Positions 1 through 8,080 of a stretch of DNA of 64,000 nucleotides are shown here, piece by piece. How positions within the stretch are numbered: position 1 is the stretch's first letter; each line of letters starts with the position of its first letter. Position numbers and translations under genes: made by a program. The notes under the pieces are model-generated. The model was not told the DNA's origin, did no database searches, and saw only the letters and a list, made by a program, of their open reading frames with translations. Source of the DNA: Alphaproteobacteria bacterium (GTDB taxonomy: Bacteria; Pseudomonadota; Alphaproteobacteria; Micavibrionales; Micavibrionaceae); NCBI GenBank assembly GCA_016757515.1, contig JAERIN010000001.1, positions 62,001 through 126,000 on the forward strand. The letters are read 5' to 3'.

Positions 1-1104
1 CGGCTTTTGCGGGTCGTTGGGGATGGCGTTGCGGTTGCAGTTCAGGTGTGCGCGGTAGAGCGCCCGTTGCGCGGGTAGGCCGACGAGGCCCTGCTTTTGC
101 AAGTCCACGAGGAAAACGTGCGTATCCGTTCCGCCTGAAACAATGGTGTAACCGCGCTCGGCCAAAGCGCCGGCCAGGGCGCGGGCATTGTCCACCACTG
201 CCTGGGCGTAGTCCTTAAATGCGGGCTCCAAAGCCTGCCCGAAGGCCACGGCCTTGGCTGCGATGACATGTTCCAGCGGGCCGCCTTGCATGCCGGGGAA
301 GACAGCCGAATTGATCTTCTTACTTAGCTCCTCGTCATTCCACAGGATCAGACCACCGCGCGGCCCGCGCAGGGTTTTGTGCGTGGTCGTTGTGGCGATG
401 TGCACGTGCGGGAAGGGGCTCGGGATCGCCCCACCAGCGACAAGTCCGGCATAGTGGGCGATGTCGGCCAGGAGCCACGCGCCTACCTTGTCCGCGATCT
501 GGCGGAAGCGTGCCCAGTCTATGATGCGCGCGTAGGCGCTGGCCCCGCACACGACCATGTCGGGTTGTGTCTCGAGCGCCATGCGCTCGACTTCATCGTA
601 GTCAATCTCCCCATTATCGTCCCGGATTCCGTACTGCGTGACGTCGAACCATTTGCCCGACACGTTCACGGGACTGCCATGGGTCAGGTGCCCGCCGTGA
701 TCCAGGGCCATGGACAGGATTTTGGCACCCGGCTTGATAAGGGCGAGGTAAACCGCCTGATTGGATTGTGAGCCGGAGTTGGGCTGCACATTCGCAAAGT
801 TGCACCCAAAGAGGGCTGTTGCCCGGTCAATCGCGATCTGCTCTATCGTATCGATATGGTCACAGCCGCTGTAGTACCGCTTGCCGGGTAGACCCTCTGC
901 GTACTTGTTCGTCAGGATTGTGCCCTGCGCATCCATCACGGCGCGTGAGGTCATGTTCTCAGACGCAATCAGCTCCAGATACGCCGCCTGGCGCGCGCGC
1001 TCGGCTTCAATCGCTTGAAAAATAGCGGAGTCTGCCTCCCGCAAGGGCTGATTGTAAAAATCCCAAGTCGTGCGCGCATCGCGCTTTGCGGCCAGATTGG
1101 TCAT
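1..1104 (-). CDS. glyA: Serine hydroxymethyltransferase, 3' end cut by window edge
   Basis: PLP enzyme converting serine and tetrahydrofolate to glycine and methylene-THF in the cytoplasm. The first 368 codons are present without a break; the C-terminus lies off the window. The PLP lysine is visible as K243 in a [11 protein letters not shown] motif, and the N-terminal LELIASEN and [16 protein letters not shown] motifs are intact. The ATG at 1104 is preceded by an AAGGAG-type ribosome site. It lies 65 bases downstream of the rpiB fusion on the same strand, the usual alphaproteobacterial rpiB-glyA order. Confidence 0.97.
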   Translation of the reverse strand, partial: MTNLAAKRDARTTWDFYNQPLREADSAIFQAIEAERARQAAYLELIASENMTSRAVMDAQGTILTNKYAEGLPGKRYYSGCDHIDTIEQIAIDRATALFGCNFANVQPNSGSQSNQAVYLALIKPGAKILSMALDHGGHLTHGSPVNVSGKWFDVTQYGIRDDNGEIDYDEVERMALETQPDMVVCGASAYARIIDWARFRQIADKVGAWLLADIAHYAGLVAGGAIPSPFPHVHIATTTTHKTLRGPRGGLILWNDEELSKKINSAVFPGMQGGPLEHVIAAKAVAFGQALEPAFKDYAQAVVDNARALAGALAERGYTIVSGGTDTHVFLVDLQKQGLVGLPAQRALYRAHLNCNRNAIPNDPQKP

Positions 1105-1169
1105 GACGGGGCTCCTTTCGTTGTGAGGGGCCCCATATAGCACGTTCGTGCGGCCTACGTGCAAGGGGC

Positions 1170-1997
1170 TCAGAGCTTGGCCACCCGTGCGGCGTGGCGC
1201 CCGCCGTCAAAGGGCGTGGTCAGGAACGTCTCCACGATCTCCAGCGCCAGCTCCGGCGCAATGAGGCGCGCGCCCAGGGCCAGGACGTTGGCGTCGTTGT
1301 GCTCCCGCGCGAGGCGGGCCATGGTCGTGTTGGTAGCCAGGGCGCAGCGGACGGCGGGGCTGCGGTTGGCGGCGATGGAGATGCCGATGCCCGTGCCGCA
1401 GATGAGGACGCCCCGCGCCGCGCGGCCCTGTTCTATGGCTTGCGCCAGGGCGCGTCCAAAGTCTGGGTAGTCCACGGGGTCGCGGGCGTTGTCTGTGCCC
1501 AGGTCCTCCCAGGCGTGCTGCGGCAGGGCGGCCTTGATGGCCTCCTTCAGAGCATAGCCCGGGCGGTCCGCGGCGATGAGGATGGATCGATTGTCACACC
1601 TCCTAAGAGGAAAAATCCAAACTTTGCGCTTTTTGCCTGCCGTGTCAGTTTGGTCCTCCTGGTACGGCACCCCAGATAACTCTACCTGTCCAATATAGGT
1701 GTATTGTCTCTCGGCCCGTGCTTCAAAGAGGTGTATGCAGACGCCGTTCTGTCTGGACTCTGCAAGAGTCTTGTTCTGCCTGGAATTAATACTCTGGTCT
1801 CCCAATTGTCCCATGCCCGTGTAATGAAGAATGTCTCCCTCCCACCGATCCTCATAAAGTCCCGTATAGGGATTAGAGATGAGAACAAGAACATTGTTCT
1901 TTTTGCTGCGTCGCATGCCTCCCTGATTAGAAACAGAGAAGCGTTTCTGAATGTCCTTGTTTGTCAGAACATCTTCAGGAGAGGGCAGGGTATCCAC
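1170..1997 (-). CDS. rpiB: In-frame fusion: ScoMcrA-like SRA domain + ribose-5-phosphate isomerase B
   Basis: Residues about 14-131 resemble the SRA-like modified-DNA-binding domain found at the N-terminus of ScoMcrA-type HNH endonucleases ([31 protein letters not shown] motifs). Residues about 138-275 are RpiB (pentose phosphate pathway) with C200 in CGTGIG and H233 in REHNDAN. The usual RpiB N-terminal DHAG reads DRPG, and the isomerase part has no start codon of its own. The HNH nuclease half expected after the SRA domain is absent. The start is GTG, with GGAG 7 bases upstream. The SRA half is visibly AT-richer than its neighbours, suggesting an acquired fragment fused to a native rpiB. 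Whether one polypeptide is made is inferred from the open frame. Confidence 0.8.
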   Translation of the reverse strand: MDTLPSPEDVLTNKDIQKRFSVSNQGGMRRSKKNNVLVLISNPYTGLYEDRWEGDILHYTGMGQLGDQSINSRQNKTLAESRQNGVCIHLFEARAERQYTYIGQVELSGVPYQEDQTDTAGKKRKVWIFPLRRCDNRSILIAADRPGYALKEAIKAALPQHAWEDLGTDNARDPVDYPDFGRALAQAIEQGRAARGVLICGTGIGISIAANRSPAVRCALATNTTMARLAREHNDANVLALGARLIAPELALEIVETFLTTPFDGGRHAARVAKL

Positions 1998-2034
1998 TAT
2001 AGAGCTCCATTACAGTTGCTAGGTTTAAAAGATA

Positions 2035-2244
2035 TCAGAGAAGACCCCGCTTCCGCAAAACGTATTTCAGTCGGGCCAGGGCGTTGCGTTCAAGCACTGC
2101 GCGCGGGGCGGACGCCGGGCCCTGCACGCATACCTCGGTCAGGGTGGCCGTGTCCATCGCGCTGACCTTCACCGCCAGGCCGACCTCCGCGAACTCCACG
2201 ATGATCTCCCGCCCCGACAGGGGGCTCTCAGAGTGCCCCGCCAC
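2035..2244 (-). CDS. DUF6898 small conserved protein
   Basis: A 69-residue protein matching the alphaproteobacterial DUF6898 pattern: an IIVEFAEVGLAVKVSAMD strand region followed by TEV, GPASAPRAVLER and LKYVLRKRG. Function unknown. It starts at a GTG overlapping the last 17 bases of the MarR gene, so the two are probably translationally coupled. In related genomes this gene lies close to rpiB; here an AT-rich segment encoding the SRA domain lies between them. Family assignment is from memory of the motif pattern. Confidence 0.75.
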   Translation of the reverse strand: MAGHSESPLSGREIIVEFAEVGLAVKVSAMDTATLTEVCVQGPASAPRAVLERNALARLKYVLRKRGLL

Positions 2245-2677
2245 TTTGCCGGCCCCAAAAGCGCTCCAGCCGCCCCAGCGTGGCGTTCAGAGTGTCCAGC
2301 GCCTCCGGCGTCACCCGAGAGTCGGCTAAGGCCTCCTCATGCCGGGCGATCATGCCCTCCACCCGCTCCACAAGTCCCCGGCCCTTGTCCGACGCCCGCA
2401 CGCGCACGCTGCGCTTGTCGTGCTGGCTGCGCTCTTGCTCCAGGTACCCGGCCTCCACCATCTTTTTCACGTTGTATGAGACGTTGGAGCCTAGGTAGTA
2501 CCCGCGCGCGGTCAGCTCCCCCACGGTCAGGTCGTCCGCGCCGATGTTGTACAGAATCATGGCCTGGACGTTGTTTATGTCCTGCACGCTTGCGCGGTCC
2601 AGCTCTGCCTTCAAAACGTCCAGAAAACTGCGGTGCAGGCGCTCAATCCGCTGCACGGCCTCGTAATACGCGCTCAT
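2228..2677 (-). CDS. MarR-family regulator, LdtR-like
   Basis: A 149-residue winged-helix regulator. The helix-turn-helix region reads DLTVGELTARGYYLGSNVSY followed by NVKKMVEAGYLEQERSQHDKR, which is the recognition helix and wing typical of MarR proteins. The short N-terminus and YLGSNVSYNVKKM stretch resemble LdtR, the alphaproteobacterial regulator of L,D-transpeptidase and osmotic stress genes. The ATG at 2677 is chosen because AAGGAG precedes it; a longer in-frame extension lacks a ribosome site. It is the first gene of a run with DUF6898, the rpiB fusion and glyA. The target genes are not shown by the sequence. Confidence 0.88.
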   Translation of the reverse strand: MSAYYEAVQRIERLHRSFLDVLKAELDRASVQDINNVQAMILYNIGADDLTVGELTARGYYLGSNVSYNVKKMVEAGYLEQERSQHDKRSVRVRASDKGRGLVERVEGMIARHEEALADSRVTPEALDTLNATLGRLERFWGRQSGGAL

Positions 2678-2759
2678 GGGGGCTCCTTTCCTGTGGGGGC
2701 TTGCAGGGTGCATTCTAGCCGCACGGACAGCGCGGGCCAAGACCCTTGCGCGCCGCCGT

Positions 2760-3899
2760 TCAGAACAGGGCGGTGGCCACGGCCTGGGCCGCCAGGCCCT
2801 CGCCGCGCCCGGTGAAGCCCAGGCCCTCCGTCGTGGTGGCCTTCACGCTCACCAGGCCTGCGTCCAGGTCCACCATCTCGGCCAGGGCCGCGCGTATGGC
2901 CTGCCTGTGGGGGCCAATTCTGGGTGCCTCGCAGACGATGGTCAGGTCCAGGTGCGTGAGGCGTCCCCCCGCCGTCCCCAGGATGCCCACAGCTTTTTCC
3001 ACAAAGACCCGGCTCGCCACGCCGCGCCACTGCGGGTCTGTGGGCGGGAAATGCACCCCTATGTCCCCCGCGCACGCCAGGCCCAAGAGGGCGTCCACCA
3101 CCGCGTGCAGGGCCGCGTCTGCGTCTGAGTGGCCGACAAGCCCCCGGTCGTGCGGGATCTCCACGTCCCCCAGGACTAGGGGCCCAGAGCCCGCCGGGCC
3201 AAAGGCGTGGACGTCCGTGCCCAGGGCCGTGCGGGGCTGGGCGAGGCATTTTTGCGCCAGCATCATGTCCTCCTGTGTTGTTATCTTCATGTTCCACCGC
3301 CCCCCTGGGACCAGGGCCGGGGCCAGGCCCAGCGTGGTCTCCACCAGCGCCGCGTCGTCTGTGAAGCCCGTTCCCGCCGCCGCGTGCGCCCGCGCGAGGG
3401 GGCCGTAGCGAAAACCCTGGGGCGTTGTGACGGCCACGACCCCGGCGCGGTCCAGGGGCCCGCCCGGCCCGCGCAGGGAGTCTGCCATGGGTGCGGTCAG
3501 GGTCGCCGCGCCGTGTGCACGCGCCGCCGTGGCCACGGCCTCTATGTCCCGGACAGACACAAACGGCCGCGCCGCGTCGTGGATGAGCAGGATGTCGTCC
3601 TCCTCCAGGCGCGCAAACGCGCACACCCCGTTGCGCGCGCTCTCTTGTCGTGTCTCCTTGCCCCCCCAGACCGGCGGAGGCAGGGAAAGGCCCCGTGTGG
3701 CCTCGGTGTACAGGTCCAGGTGGTGTGGCTGGATGACCACGCGCAGCTCCGCCAGGGCCGGGCAGGCCAGCAGTGCCTCCAGCGTATGGCGCAGGAGGGG
3801 CCTCCCCCCAAGCGCCTGATACTGCTTTGGTGCTGCGCCTCCCGCCCGCGCGCCAGTGCCCGCCGCAACAACCACGCACGCAAAAGGGGGGCACGCCAT
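2760..3899 (-). CDS. ispDF: Bifunctional IspD/IspF (MEP pathway)
   Basis: A 379-residue fusion catalysing two steps of non-mevalonate isoprenoid synthesis: CTP-dependent formation of CDP-methylerythritol (IspD, about residues 1-222) and cyclisation to MEcPP (IspF, about 225-379). IspD shows the nucleotide-binding VAAGTGARAG...PKQY loop and HDAARPF. IspF shows the metal ligands in GTDVHAF (D229, H231), the HSDADAALHAVVDALLG motif and a C-terminal KATTTEGLGFTGRGEG. The fused form is common in alphaproteobacteria. It is divergent from tolA, 87 bases away, and ends 82 bases upstream of the MarR start. Confidence 0.97.
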   Translation of the reverse strand: MACPPFACVVVAAGTGARAGGAAPKQYQALGGRPLLRHTLEALLACPALAELRVVIQPHHLDLYTEATRGLSLPPPVWGGKETRQESARNGVCAFARLEEDDILLIHDAARPFVSVRDIEAVATAARAHGAATLTAPMADSLRGPGGPLDRAGVVAVTTPQGFRYGPLARAHAAAGTGFTDDAALVETTLGLAPALVPGGRWNMKITTQEDMMLAQKCLAQPRTALGTDVHAFGPAGSGPLVLGDVEIPHDRGLVGHSDADAALHAVVDALLGLACAGDIGVHFPPTDPQWRGVASRVFVEKAVGILGTAGGRLTHLDLTIVCEAPRIGPHRQAIRAALAEMVDLDAGLVSVKATTTEGLGFTGRGEGLAAQAVATALF

Positions 3900-3950
3900 G
3901 CGCCCATCCTACGGCCCCCCGGGCGGGGCGCAAGGGCTGCGGTTTGTGCC

Positions 3951-3977
3951 TTGGATTCTGGGCCCTGGGCGTATACA
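3951..3977 (+). promoter_or_regulatory. Putative tolA promoter
   Basis: TTGGAT (3951-3956) and TATACA (3972-3977), spaced 15 bases. The -10 box ends 9 bases before the tolA ATG and no Shine-Dalgarno sequence is visible, so the transcript would be nearly leaderless. The short spacer makes this weaker than the other examples in the window. Confidence 0.4.
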
Positions 3978-3986
3978 TATGCCCCC

Positions 3987-4790
3987 ATGCGGCTTCCAGG
4001 GATGCGCGAGATGGGGCAGGGGTTTGCGGGCCGGCTCGTTGGCTCGGGCGCTGCGCATGTTGTGGTCATTGTCCTGCTGATTGTGGGTCTGCCGTGGCTG
4101 GTCCCAAAGCCCACGGAGCCACAGACCATCTCTGTGGAGATTGTGGGGGATGCGGGGGCCCCGCCGCCCTCCACGCGGCCCATCCCCACGCCGCCCAAGG
4201 CGGACAAGCCCCCCACGCCGCCGAAGCCCAGGCCAAAGCCGCCGGAGCCGAAGCCACAGCCGCCGGAGCCCAAGCCGCCAGAGGCCGCGCTCGCGCCCAA
4301 GCCTGCGCCGGACGCCGTTCCCCCGCCCCCGCCGAAGGCGAAGCCAAAGCCAAAGCCGAAGCCCAAAGAGCCCCCGAAGCCGGACACGGAGCAGGAGTTT
4401 GGGGCCTTGCTGAAAAACCTGGCCCCGGACGCCGCGCCGGGCACGCGGGACTCCAAGGGGGACAACCCGTCCGCGCGGGCCATGGACGCGGGGGAGATGT
4501 CCGCGCTCCAGGCCCAGCTGGCGCAGTGCTGGAACGTGGTCGCGGGCGCGCGGGATGCCCAAACTCTGGCGGTGGAGATAGAGATGACCATCAACGCGGA
4601 CCGTACCGTGGCGCAGGCCAAGATCGTGGACAGCGCGCGGTATGGCGCGGACCCGGCCTTCCGCGCGGCGGCGGACTCTGCTATGCGTGCTTTGCGGCAC
4701 CCCTCCTGCACGCCGCTGGACCTGCCCCCGGAGAAATACGATGCCTGGAAGCACATCACCTTTGTCTTTGATCCCAAAAGCCTTTTGTAG
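3987..4790 (+). CDS. tolA: TolA-like Tol-Pal envelope protein
   Basis: A 267-residue inner-membrane protein bridging the inner membrane TolQR complex to TolB/Pal during envelope constriction. One N-terminal membrane span ([15 protein letters not shown]) is followed by a long proline/lysine-rich stretch (about residues 50-140) and a C-terminal TonB/TolA-like domain (about 165-267: [10 protein letters not shown]... [13 protein letters not shown]). The ATG at 3987 is chosen from promoter proximity; in-frame ATGs at 4002 and 4011 are alternatives. tolB begins inside its last 50 bases. tolQ and tolR are not upstream, where ispDF lies instead, so the Tol cluster is split. Confidence 0.88.
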   Translation: MRLPGMREMGQGFAGRLVGSGAAHVVVIVLLIVGLPWLVPKPTEPQTISVEIVGDAGAPPPSTRPIPTPPKADKPPTPPKPRPKPPEPKPQPPEPKPPEAALAPKPAPDAVPPPPPKAKPKPKPKPKEPPKPDTEQEFGALLKNLAPDAAPGTRDSKGDNPSARAMDAGEMSALQAQLAQCWNVVAGARDAQTLAVEIEMTINADRTVAQAKIVDSARYGADPAFRAAADSAMRALRHPSCTPLDLPPEKYDAWKHITFVFDPKSLL

Positions 4791-6072
4791 CGCCCTGTGC
4801 GTGGTGCTCTGCCTCCTGTCCGCGCCGGCCTGGGCGCAGACGCGGGTCGTCATCAGCGAGGGCACCATGCGCCCCATCCCCATCGCTGTGGCCCCCTTCG
4901 TCGCCGCGCCGGGGCAAGAGCGCCTGGCGCAGGAGGTGGTGCAGACCATCACCGCAGACCTCACTGGCTCTGGACTGTTTGCCACCGTGGACCCCCGCGC
5001 CTTCCTCCAAGACCCGGCCTCTCTGGCCGCGCAGGGCCCTGACTTTGAGCAGTGGCGCGCGGTGGGGGCTGAGGCTCTGGTGACCGGGCAGGTGGACCCG
5101 GCAGGCCGCGTGGCCTTCCGCCTGTGGGACGTCCTGGGCGGGCAGCAACTCACGGGCAAGGTTTACGCCGCCACGGCGCAGAACCGGCGTCGCGTGGCGC
5201 ACATAGCGGCGGATGTTATATATGAGCGCCTGACGGGCGAGGCGGGGTACTTTGACACCCGCATTGTCTATGTGTCGGAGACGGGGCCCGCGACCCGGCG
5301 GGTCAAGCGCCTGGCTATAATGGACCAAGACGGGGCCAACGGGCGGACTCTTACGGACGGCGGGGCGATGGTCTTGACGCCCCGCTTCTCCCCCAATGCG
5401 CAGTTGATCGCGTATATGTCCTATGAGACGGGGCAGCCGCAGGTGTTCCTCTATGACCTCAACACCGGGCGACGGGAGCTTCTGGGGCGCTTCTCCGGCA
5501 TGACCTTCGCGCCCCGCTTTGCCCCCGACGGGCGCAGCGTGGTGATGAGTCTCGCCCGCGCCGGGAACACAGATATATATGTGATGGACCTGGCCAGCCG
5601 ACAGCCCCGCCGCCTAACGAACGAGCCGTCTATTGAGACCGCGCCGTCGTTCTCCCCCGACGGGCGGTTCGTCACCTTTGAGTCAGACCGGAGCGGCGGT
5701 CAGCAGATCTATGTCATGCCCACTGCCGGGGGCCCGGCCAAGCGCATCACCTTTGGCCAGGGGCGCTACGCTACGCCGGTGTGGAGTCCGCGGGGGGACC
5801 TTATAGCCTTCACACGGCTCTACCAGGGGCAGTTTTACCTGGGCGTTATCAAGCCGGACGGGAGCGGGGAGCGCCTCATCACGCAGGCCTGGCACGTAGA
5901 GGGGCCAACCTGGGCCCCGAACGGGCGGCGCATTGCGTACTTTAAGGAGCGGCGTGCGGGCCAGGGCGCACGCCTCTACACCATTGATATCACCGGGCAC
6001 GGTGAGCGCGCCCTGTCCACGCCCACGGGGGCCTCGGACCCGGCCTGGAGCCCGCCGGGGAGCCAGAGATAG
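4741..6072 (+). CDS. tolB: TolB, periplasmic beta-propeller
   Basis: A 443-residue secreted component of the Tol-Pal system. A signal peptide ends near APAWA-Q (about residue 32), followed by the TolB N-terminal domain ([17 protein letters not shown]) and a WD40-like propeller with repeated FSPDGR/FAPDGR blades ([42 protein letters not shown]). The ATG at 4741 overlaps tolA by 50 bases. pal does not follow; mnmE starts 48 bases downstream. Confidence 0.95.
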   Translation: MPGSTSPLSLIPKAFCSALCVVLCLLSAPAWAQTRVVISEGTMRPIPIAVAPFVAAPGQERLAQEVVQTITADLTGSGLFATVDPRAFLQDPASLAAQGPDFEQWRAVGAEALVTGQVDPAGRVAFRLWDVLGGQQLTGKVYAATAQNRRRVAHIAADVIYERLTGEAGYFDTRIVYVSETGPATRRVKRLAIMDQDGANGRTLTDGGAMVLTPRFSPNAQLIAYMSYETGQPQVFLYDLNTGRRELLGRFSGMTFAPRFAPDGRSVVMSLARAGNTDIYVMDLASRQPRRLTNEPSIETAPSFSPDGRFVTFESDRSGGQQIYVMPTAGGPAKRITFGQGRYATPVWSPRGDLIAFTRLYQGQFYLGVIKPDGSGERLITQAWHVEGPTWAPNGRRIAYFKERRAGQGARLYTIDITGHGERALSTPTGASDPAWSPPGSQR

Positions 6073-6120
6073 CGCCGCAGACGCTCCCGGCCCGCGAGAA
6101 GGGGGGCCACAGCAGACTTG

Positions 6121-7419
6121 ATGCCCCAGGCCGACACCATCTTCGCCCTTGCGACCCCTCCCGGCACGGGTGGCGTGGCCGTGGTCCGCGTATCCGGCCC
6201 GCACGCACTGGCGGGCCTGCGGTCCCTCACGGGCCGCGCGCGCTTTGCCCCGCGCCACGCCACCCTCGCCGCGCTCCGCCTGCCCGTTTCACGTGAAACA
6301 CTTTTGGACCGCGCCCTCGTGCTCTTCTTCCCCGCGCCGCACAGCTACACCGGCGAGGACACGGCTGAGTACCATCTCCACGGCGGCTGCGCCGTCGTGG
6401 CGGGCGTCCTGGACGCCTTGGCCGCCCTGCCCGGACACCGGCCTGCGGAGCCGGGGGCGTTCACCCGGCGGGCGTTTGCGAACGGGAAAATGGACCTGAC
6501 CGCGGCGGAAGGGCTCGCCGACCTCATCGCCGCGCAGACGCAGGCCCAGGCGGCCCAGGCCCTGGCCCAGATGGACGGGGCCCTGGCGCGGGTGTATCGC
6601 GGCTGGACCGACCGGGCGGCGCGGGCCCTGGCCCTGGCCGAGGCGGCGCTGGAGTTCCCGGACGAGGACTTGCCTCCCGGCATGCCGGACGCTGCCCTGG
6701 CTGCGGCCCACAAATTATATACGGATATAGAGGCGCACCTGGCCGACGCGCGCGGGATGACGCTGCGCGACGGCGTGCGCATCGTCCTCACCGGCGCGCC
6801 GAACGCGGGCAAGTCCACGCTGCTCAACGCCCTGGCGCGGCGGGACGTGGCCATCGTCACGGACACCCCCGGCACCACGCGGGATGTGCTGGAGGTTCCC
6901 CTGGACCTGGGCGGGGTGCCCGTGGTCCTGTGCGACACGGCGGGCCTGCGTGAGGCCGCGTGCGCCGTGGAGGCCGAGGGCGTCCGCCGGGCCCGCGCGG
7001 CGGCGGCGGCGGCGGACATCGTGCTCGCGCTCGTGGATGGCACCGCAGAAAGTGTTTCACGTGAAACACCGTGGACAGTCTATACCAAGTCCGACGCGCC
7101 CGGGTTTGCGGCGCCTCCCGGCGCGCTGGCTATCTCGGCCAAAACCGGCGCGGGGCTGGACGCTCTCCTGGCCCGCTTGACAGACGCCGCAGTGGACCTG
7201 ACGGGAGGGCGGGAGGCCCCCGCCCTCACCCGCACCCGGCACCGCGTGGCCCTGACCGAGGCTGCGGCGCACCTGGCCCGCACCCAGTCCGCCACGGCCC
7301 CGGAACTTGCGGCGGAGGACCTCCGCCTGGCGGTGCGCGCCCTGGGCCGCCTCACCGGCGCGGTGGACGTAGAGGAGGTCCTGGACGCCCTGTTCGCAGA
7401 GTTCTGCATCGGGAAATAA
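6121..7419 (+). CDS. mnmE: MnmE (TrmE) tRNA-modifying GTPase
   Basis: A 432-residue GTPase acting with MnmG to install the (carboxymethyl)aminomethyl group at C5 of wobble uridine 34 of tRNAs. Domains in order: the formyl-THF-binding N-terminus (DTIFALATPPGTGGVAVVRVSG), a helical domain interrupted by the G domain with G1 GAPNAGKST (about 225), DTPGTTRD, DTAGL and TKSD, and the C-terminal CIGK catalytic cysteine. Two parS sites lie inside the gene and are read as VSRET. The ATG at 6121 fits the conserved family N-terminus. Unusually, mnmG does not follow directly: a lipoprotein gene intervenes. Confidence 0.97.
   Translation: MPQADTIFALATPPGTGGVAVVRVSGPHALAGLRSLTGRARFAPRHATLAALRLPVSRETLLDRALVLFFPAPHSYTGEDTAEYHLHGGCAVVAGVLDALAALPGHRPAEPGAFTRRAFANGKMDLTAAEGLADLIAAQTQAQAAQALAQMDGALARVYRGWTDRAARALALAEAALEFPDEDLPPGMPDAALAAAHKLYTDIEAHLADARGMTLRDGVRIVLTGAPNAGKSTLLNALARRDVAIVTDTPGTTRDVLEVPLDLGGVPVVLCDTAGLREAACAVEAEGVRRARAAAAAADIVLALVDGTAESVSRETPWTVYTKSDAPGFAAPPGALAISAKTGAGLDALLARLTDAAVDLTGGREAPALTRTRHRVALTEAAAHLARTQSATAPELAAEDLRLAVRALGRLTGAVDVEEVLDALFAEFCIGK
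6285..6300. promoter_or_regulatory. parS site 1 (in mnmE)
   Basis: CGTTTCACGTGAAACA matches the canonical chromosomal parS palindrome (core GTTTCACGTGAAAC) bound by ParB. It lies within mnmE and is read as VSRET. Confidence 0.93.
7053..7068. promoter_or_regulatory. parS site 2 (in mnmE)
   Basis: TGTTTCACGTGAAACA, the perfect 16-base consensus, lies in the MnmE G domain just before the TKSD motif and is read as VSRET. Confidence 0.95.
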
Positions 7420-7424
7420 AAACC

Positions 7425-7453
7425 TTGCTTTTTGTGAGAAACGGTGTTATGCA
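7425..7453 (+). promoter_or_regulatory. Putative promoter of the 7490 lipoprotein
   Basis: TTGCTT (7425-7430) and TATGCA (7448-7453) with a 17-base spacer, starting 6 bases after the mnmE stop. It leaves a leader of roughly 30 bases that carries AAGGAG before the ATG. Confidence 0.5.
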
Positions 7454-7489
7454 CTCCCTGCCCACTCACCATCATCAAGGAGTTAAGCC

Positions 7490-8014
7490 ATGCGAATCAT
7501 CAAAGCCGCTTTTGCAGCAGCCTGCATAGGAGCCCTGAGCGGATGCGCCCCAAGCCACGATGAACAGGTGGACGCTTGCCAGAGACAGGCTCTCGATAAG
7601 TTAGCGTATGTACCGGTGACGGCAAAAGGTCACTGCTCTGCCACGAACACAGAATATGGCTTGGGCAGGTTTTCTGTGGATGTGAGATCTCCAAGACTTT
7701 TCGACCTAACCGAACCAAGAAGTAATTTTGGCACCCCAGACGGTGAACAAGCAACCGGCGAGTTGCGACGCGCGATTACAGACTGCCCAAGCGCAGAGAG
7801 CGGGGACCCGGACGATACGGCATTCTCCCTAACTCTGACCTGGTTGCGGGGAAAAGGCTCCGTTTCTATGCCGTTTACATCGCGCGATGTTGACTCAATG
7901 AGATCGGATCCTCAACATTTTTCTCCCCTGGTATTGCGTTATGCAGAGGATTTGGGCAGGCGCCAAATAGAGACACATGCACGCAGATCTTGCGAGATCG
8001 ATCCGGGTTTGTAA
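7490..8014 (+). CDS. Orphan lipoprotein between mnmE and mnmG
   Basis: A 174-residue predicted lipoprotein: a positively charged start (MRIIK), a short hydrophobic stretch and a lipobox LSGC with the lipidated cysteine at about residue 19. The mature part has several cysteines (CQRQALDKL, GHCSA, ITDCPS, RSCEIDPGL) that could pair in the periplasm. No family recognised. AAGGAG lies 8 bases before the ATG. It is AT-richer than mnmE and mnmG and sits in a spacer that is normally very short in alphaproteobacteria, so it is probably acquired. Confidence 0.75.
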   Translation: MRIIKAAFAAACIGALSGCAPSHDEQVDACQRQALDKLAYVPVTAKGHCSATNTEYGLGRFSVDVRSPRLFDLTEPRSNFGTPDGEQATGELRRAITDCPSAESGDPDDTAFSLTLTWLRGKGSVSMPFTSRDVDSMRSDPQHFSPLVLRYAEDLGRRQIETHARRSCEIDPGL

Positions 8015-8043
8015 TAGCCACACGCTGGGGAGGCGTATGGTCT

Positions 8044-8073
8044 TTGACACCCTGCCCACAAACCTTATATACA
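8044..8073 (+). promoter_or_regulatory. Strong promoter immediately upstream of mnmG
   Basis: A perfect -35 TTGACA (8044-8049) and TATACA (8068-8073), spacer 18; an overlapping TATATA at 8066 would give 16. Only 7 bases separate the -10 box from the mnmG ATG, and no Shine-Dalgarno is present, predicting a leaderless mRNA. Confidence 0.75.
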
Positions 8074-8080
8074 GCGCGCT

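Noticed and set aside
3207-3986. Long upstream open extension of tolA
   Set aside because: It lies antisense within ispDF, and TolA has a natural membrane-anchor start at 3987; the extension is an open frame caused by high GC.
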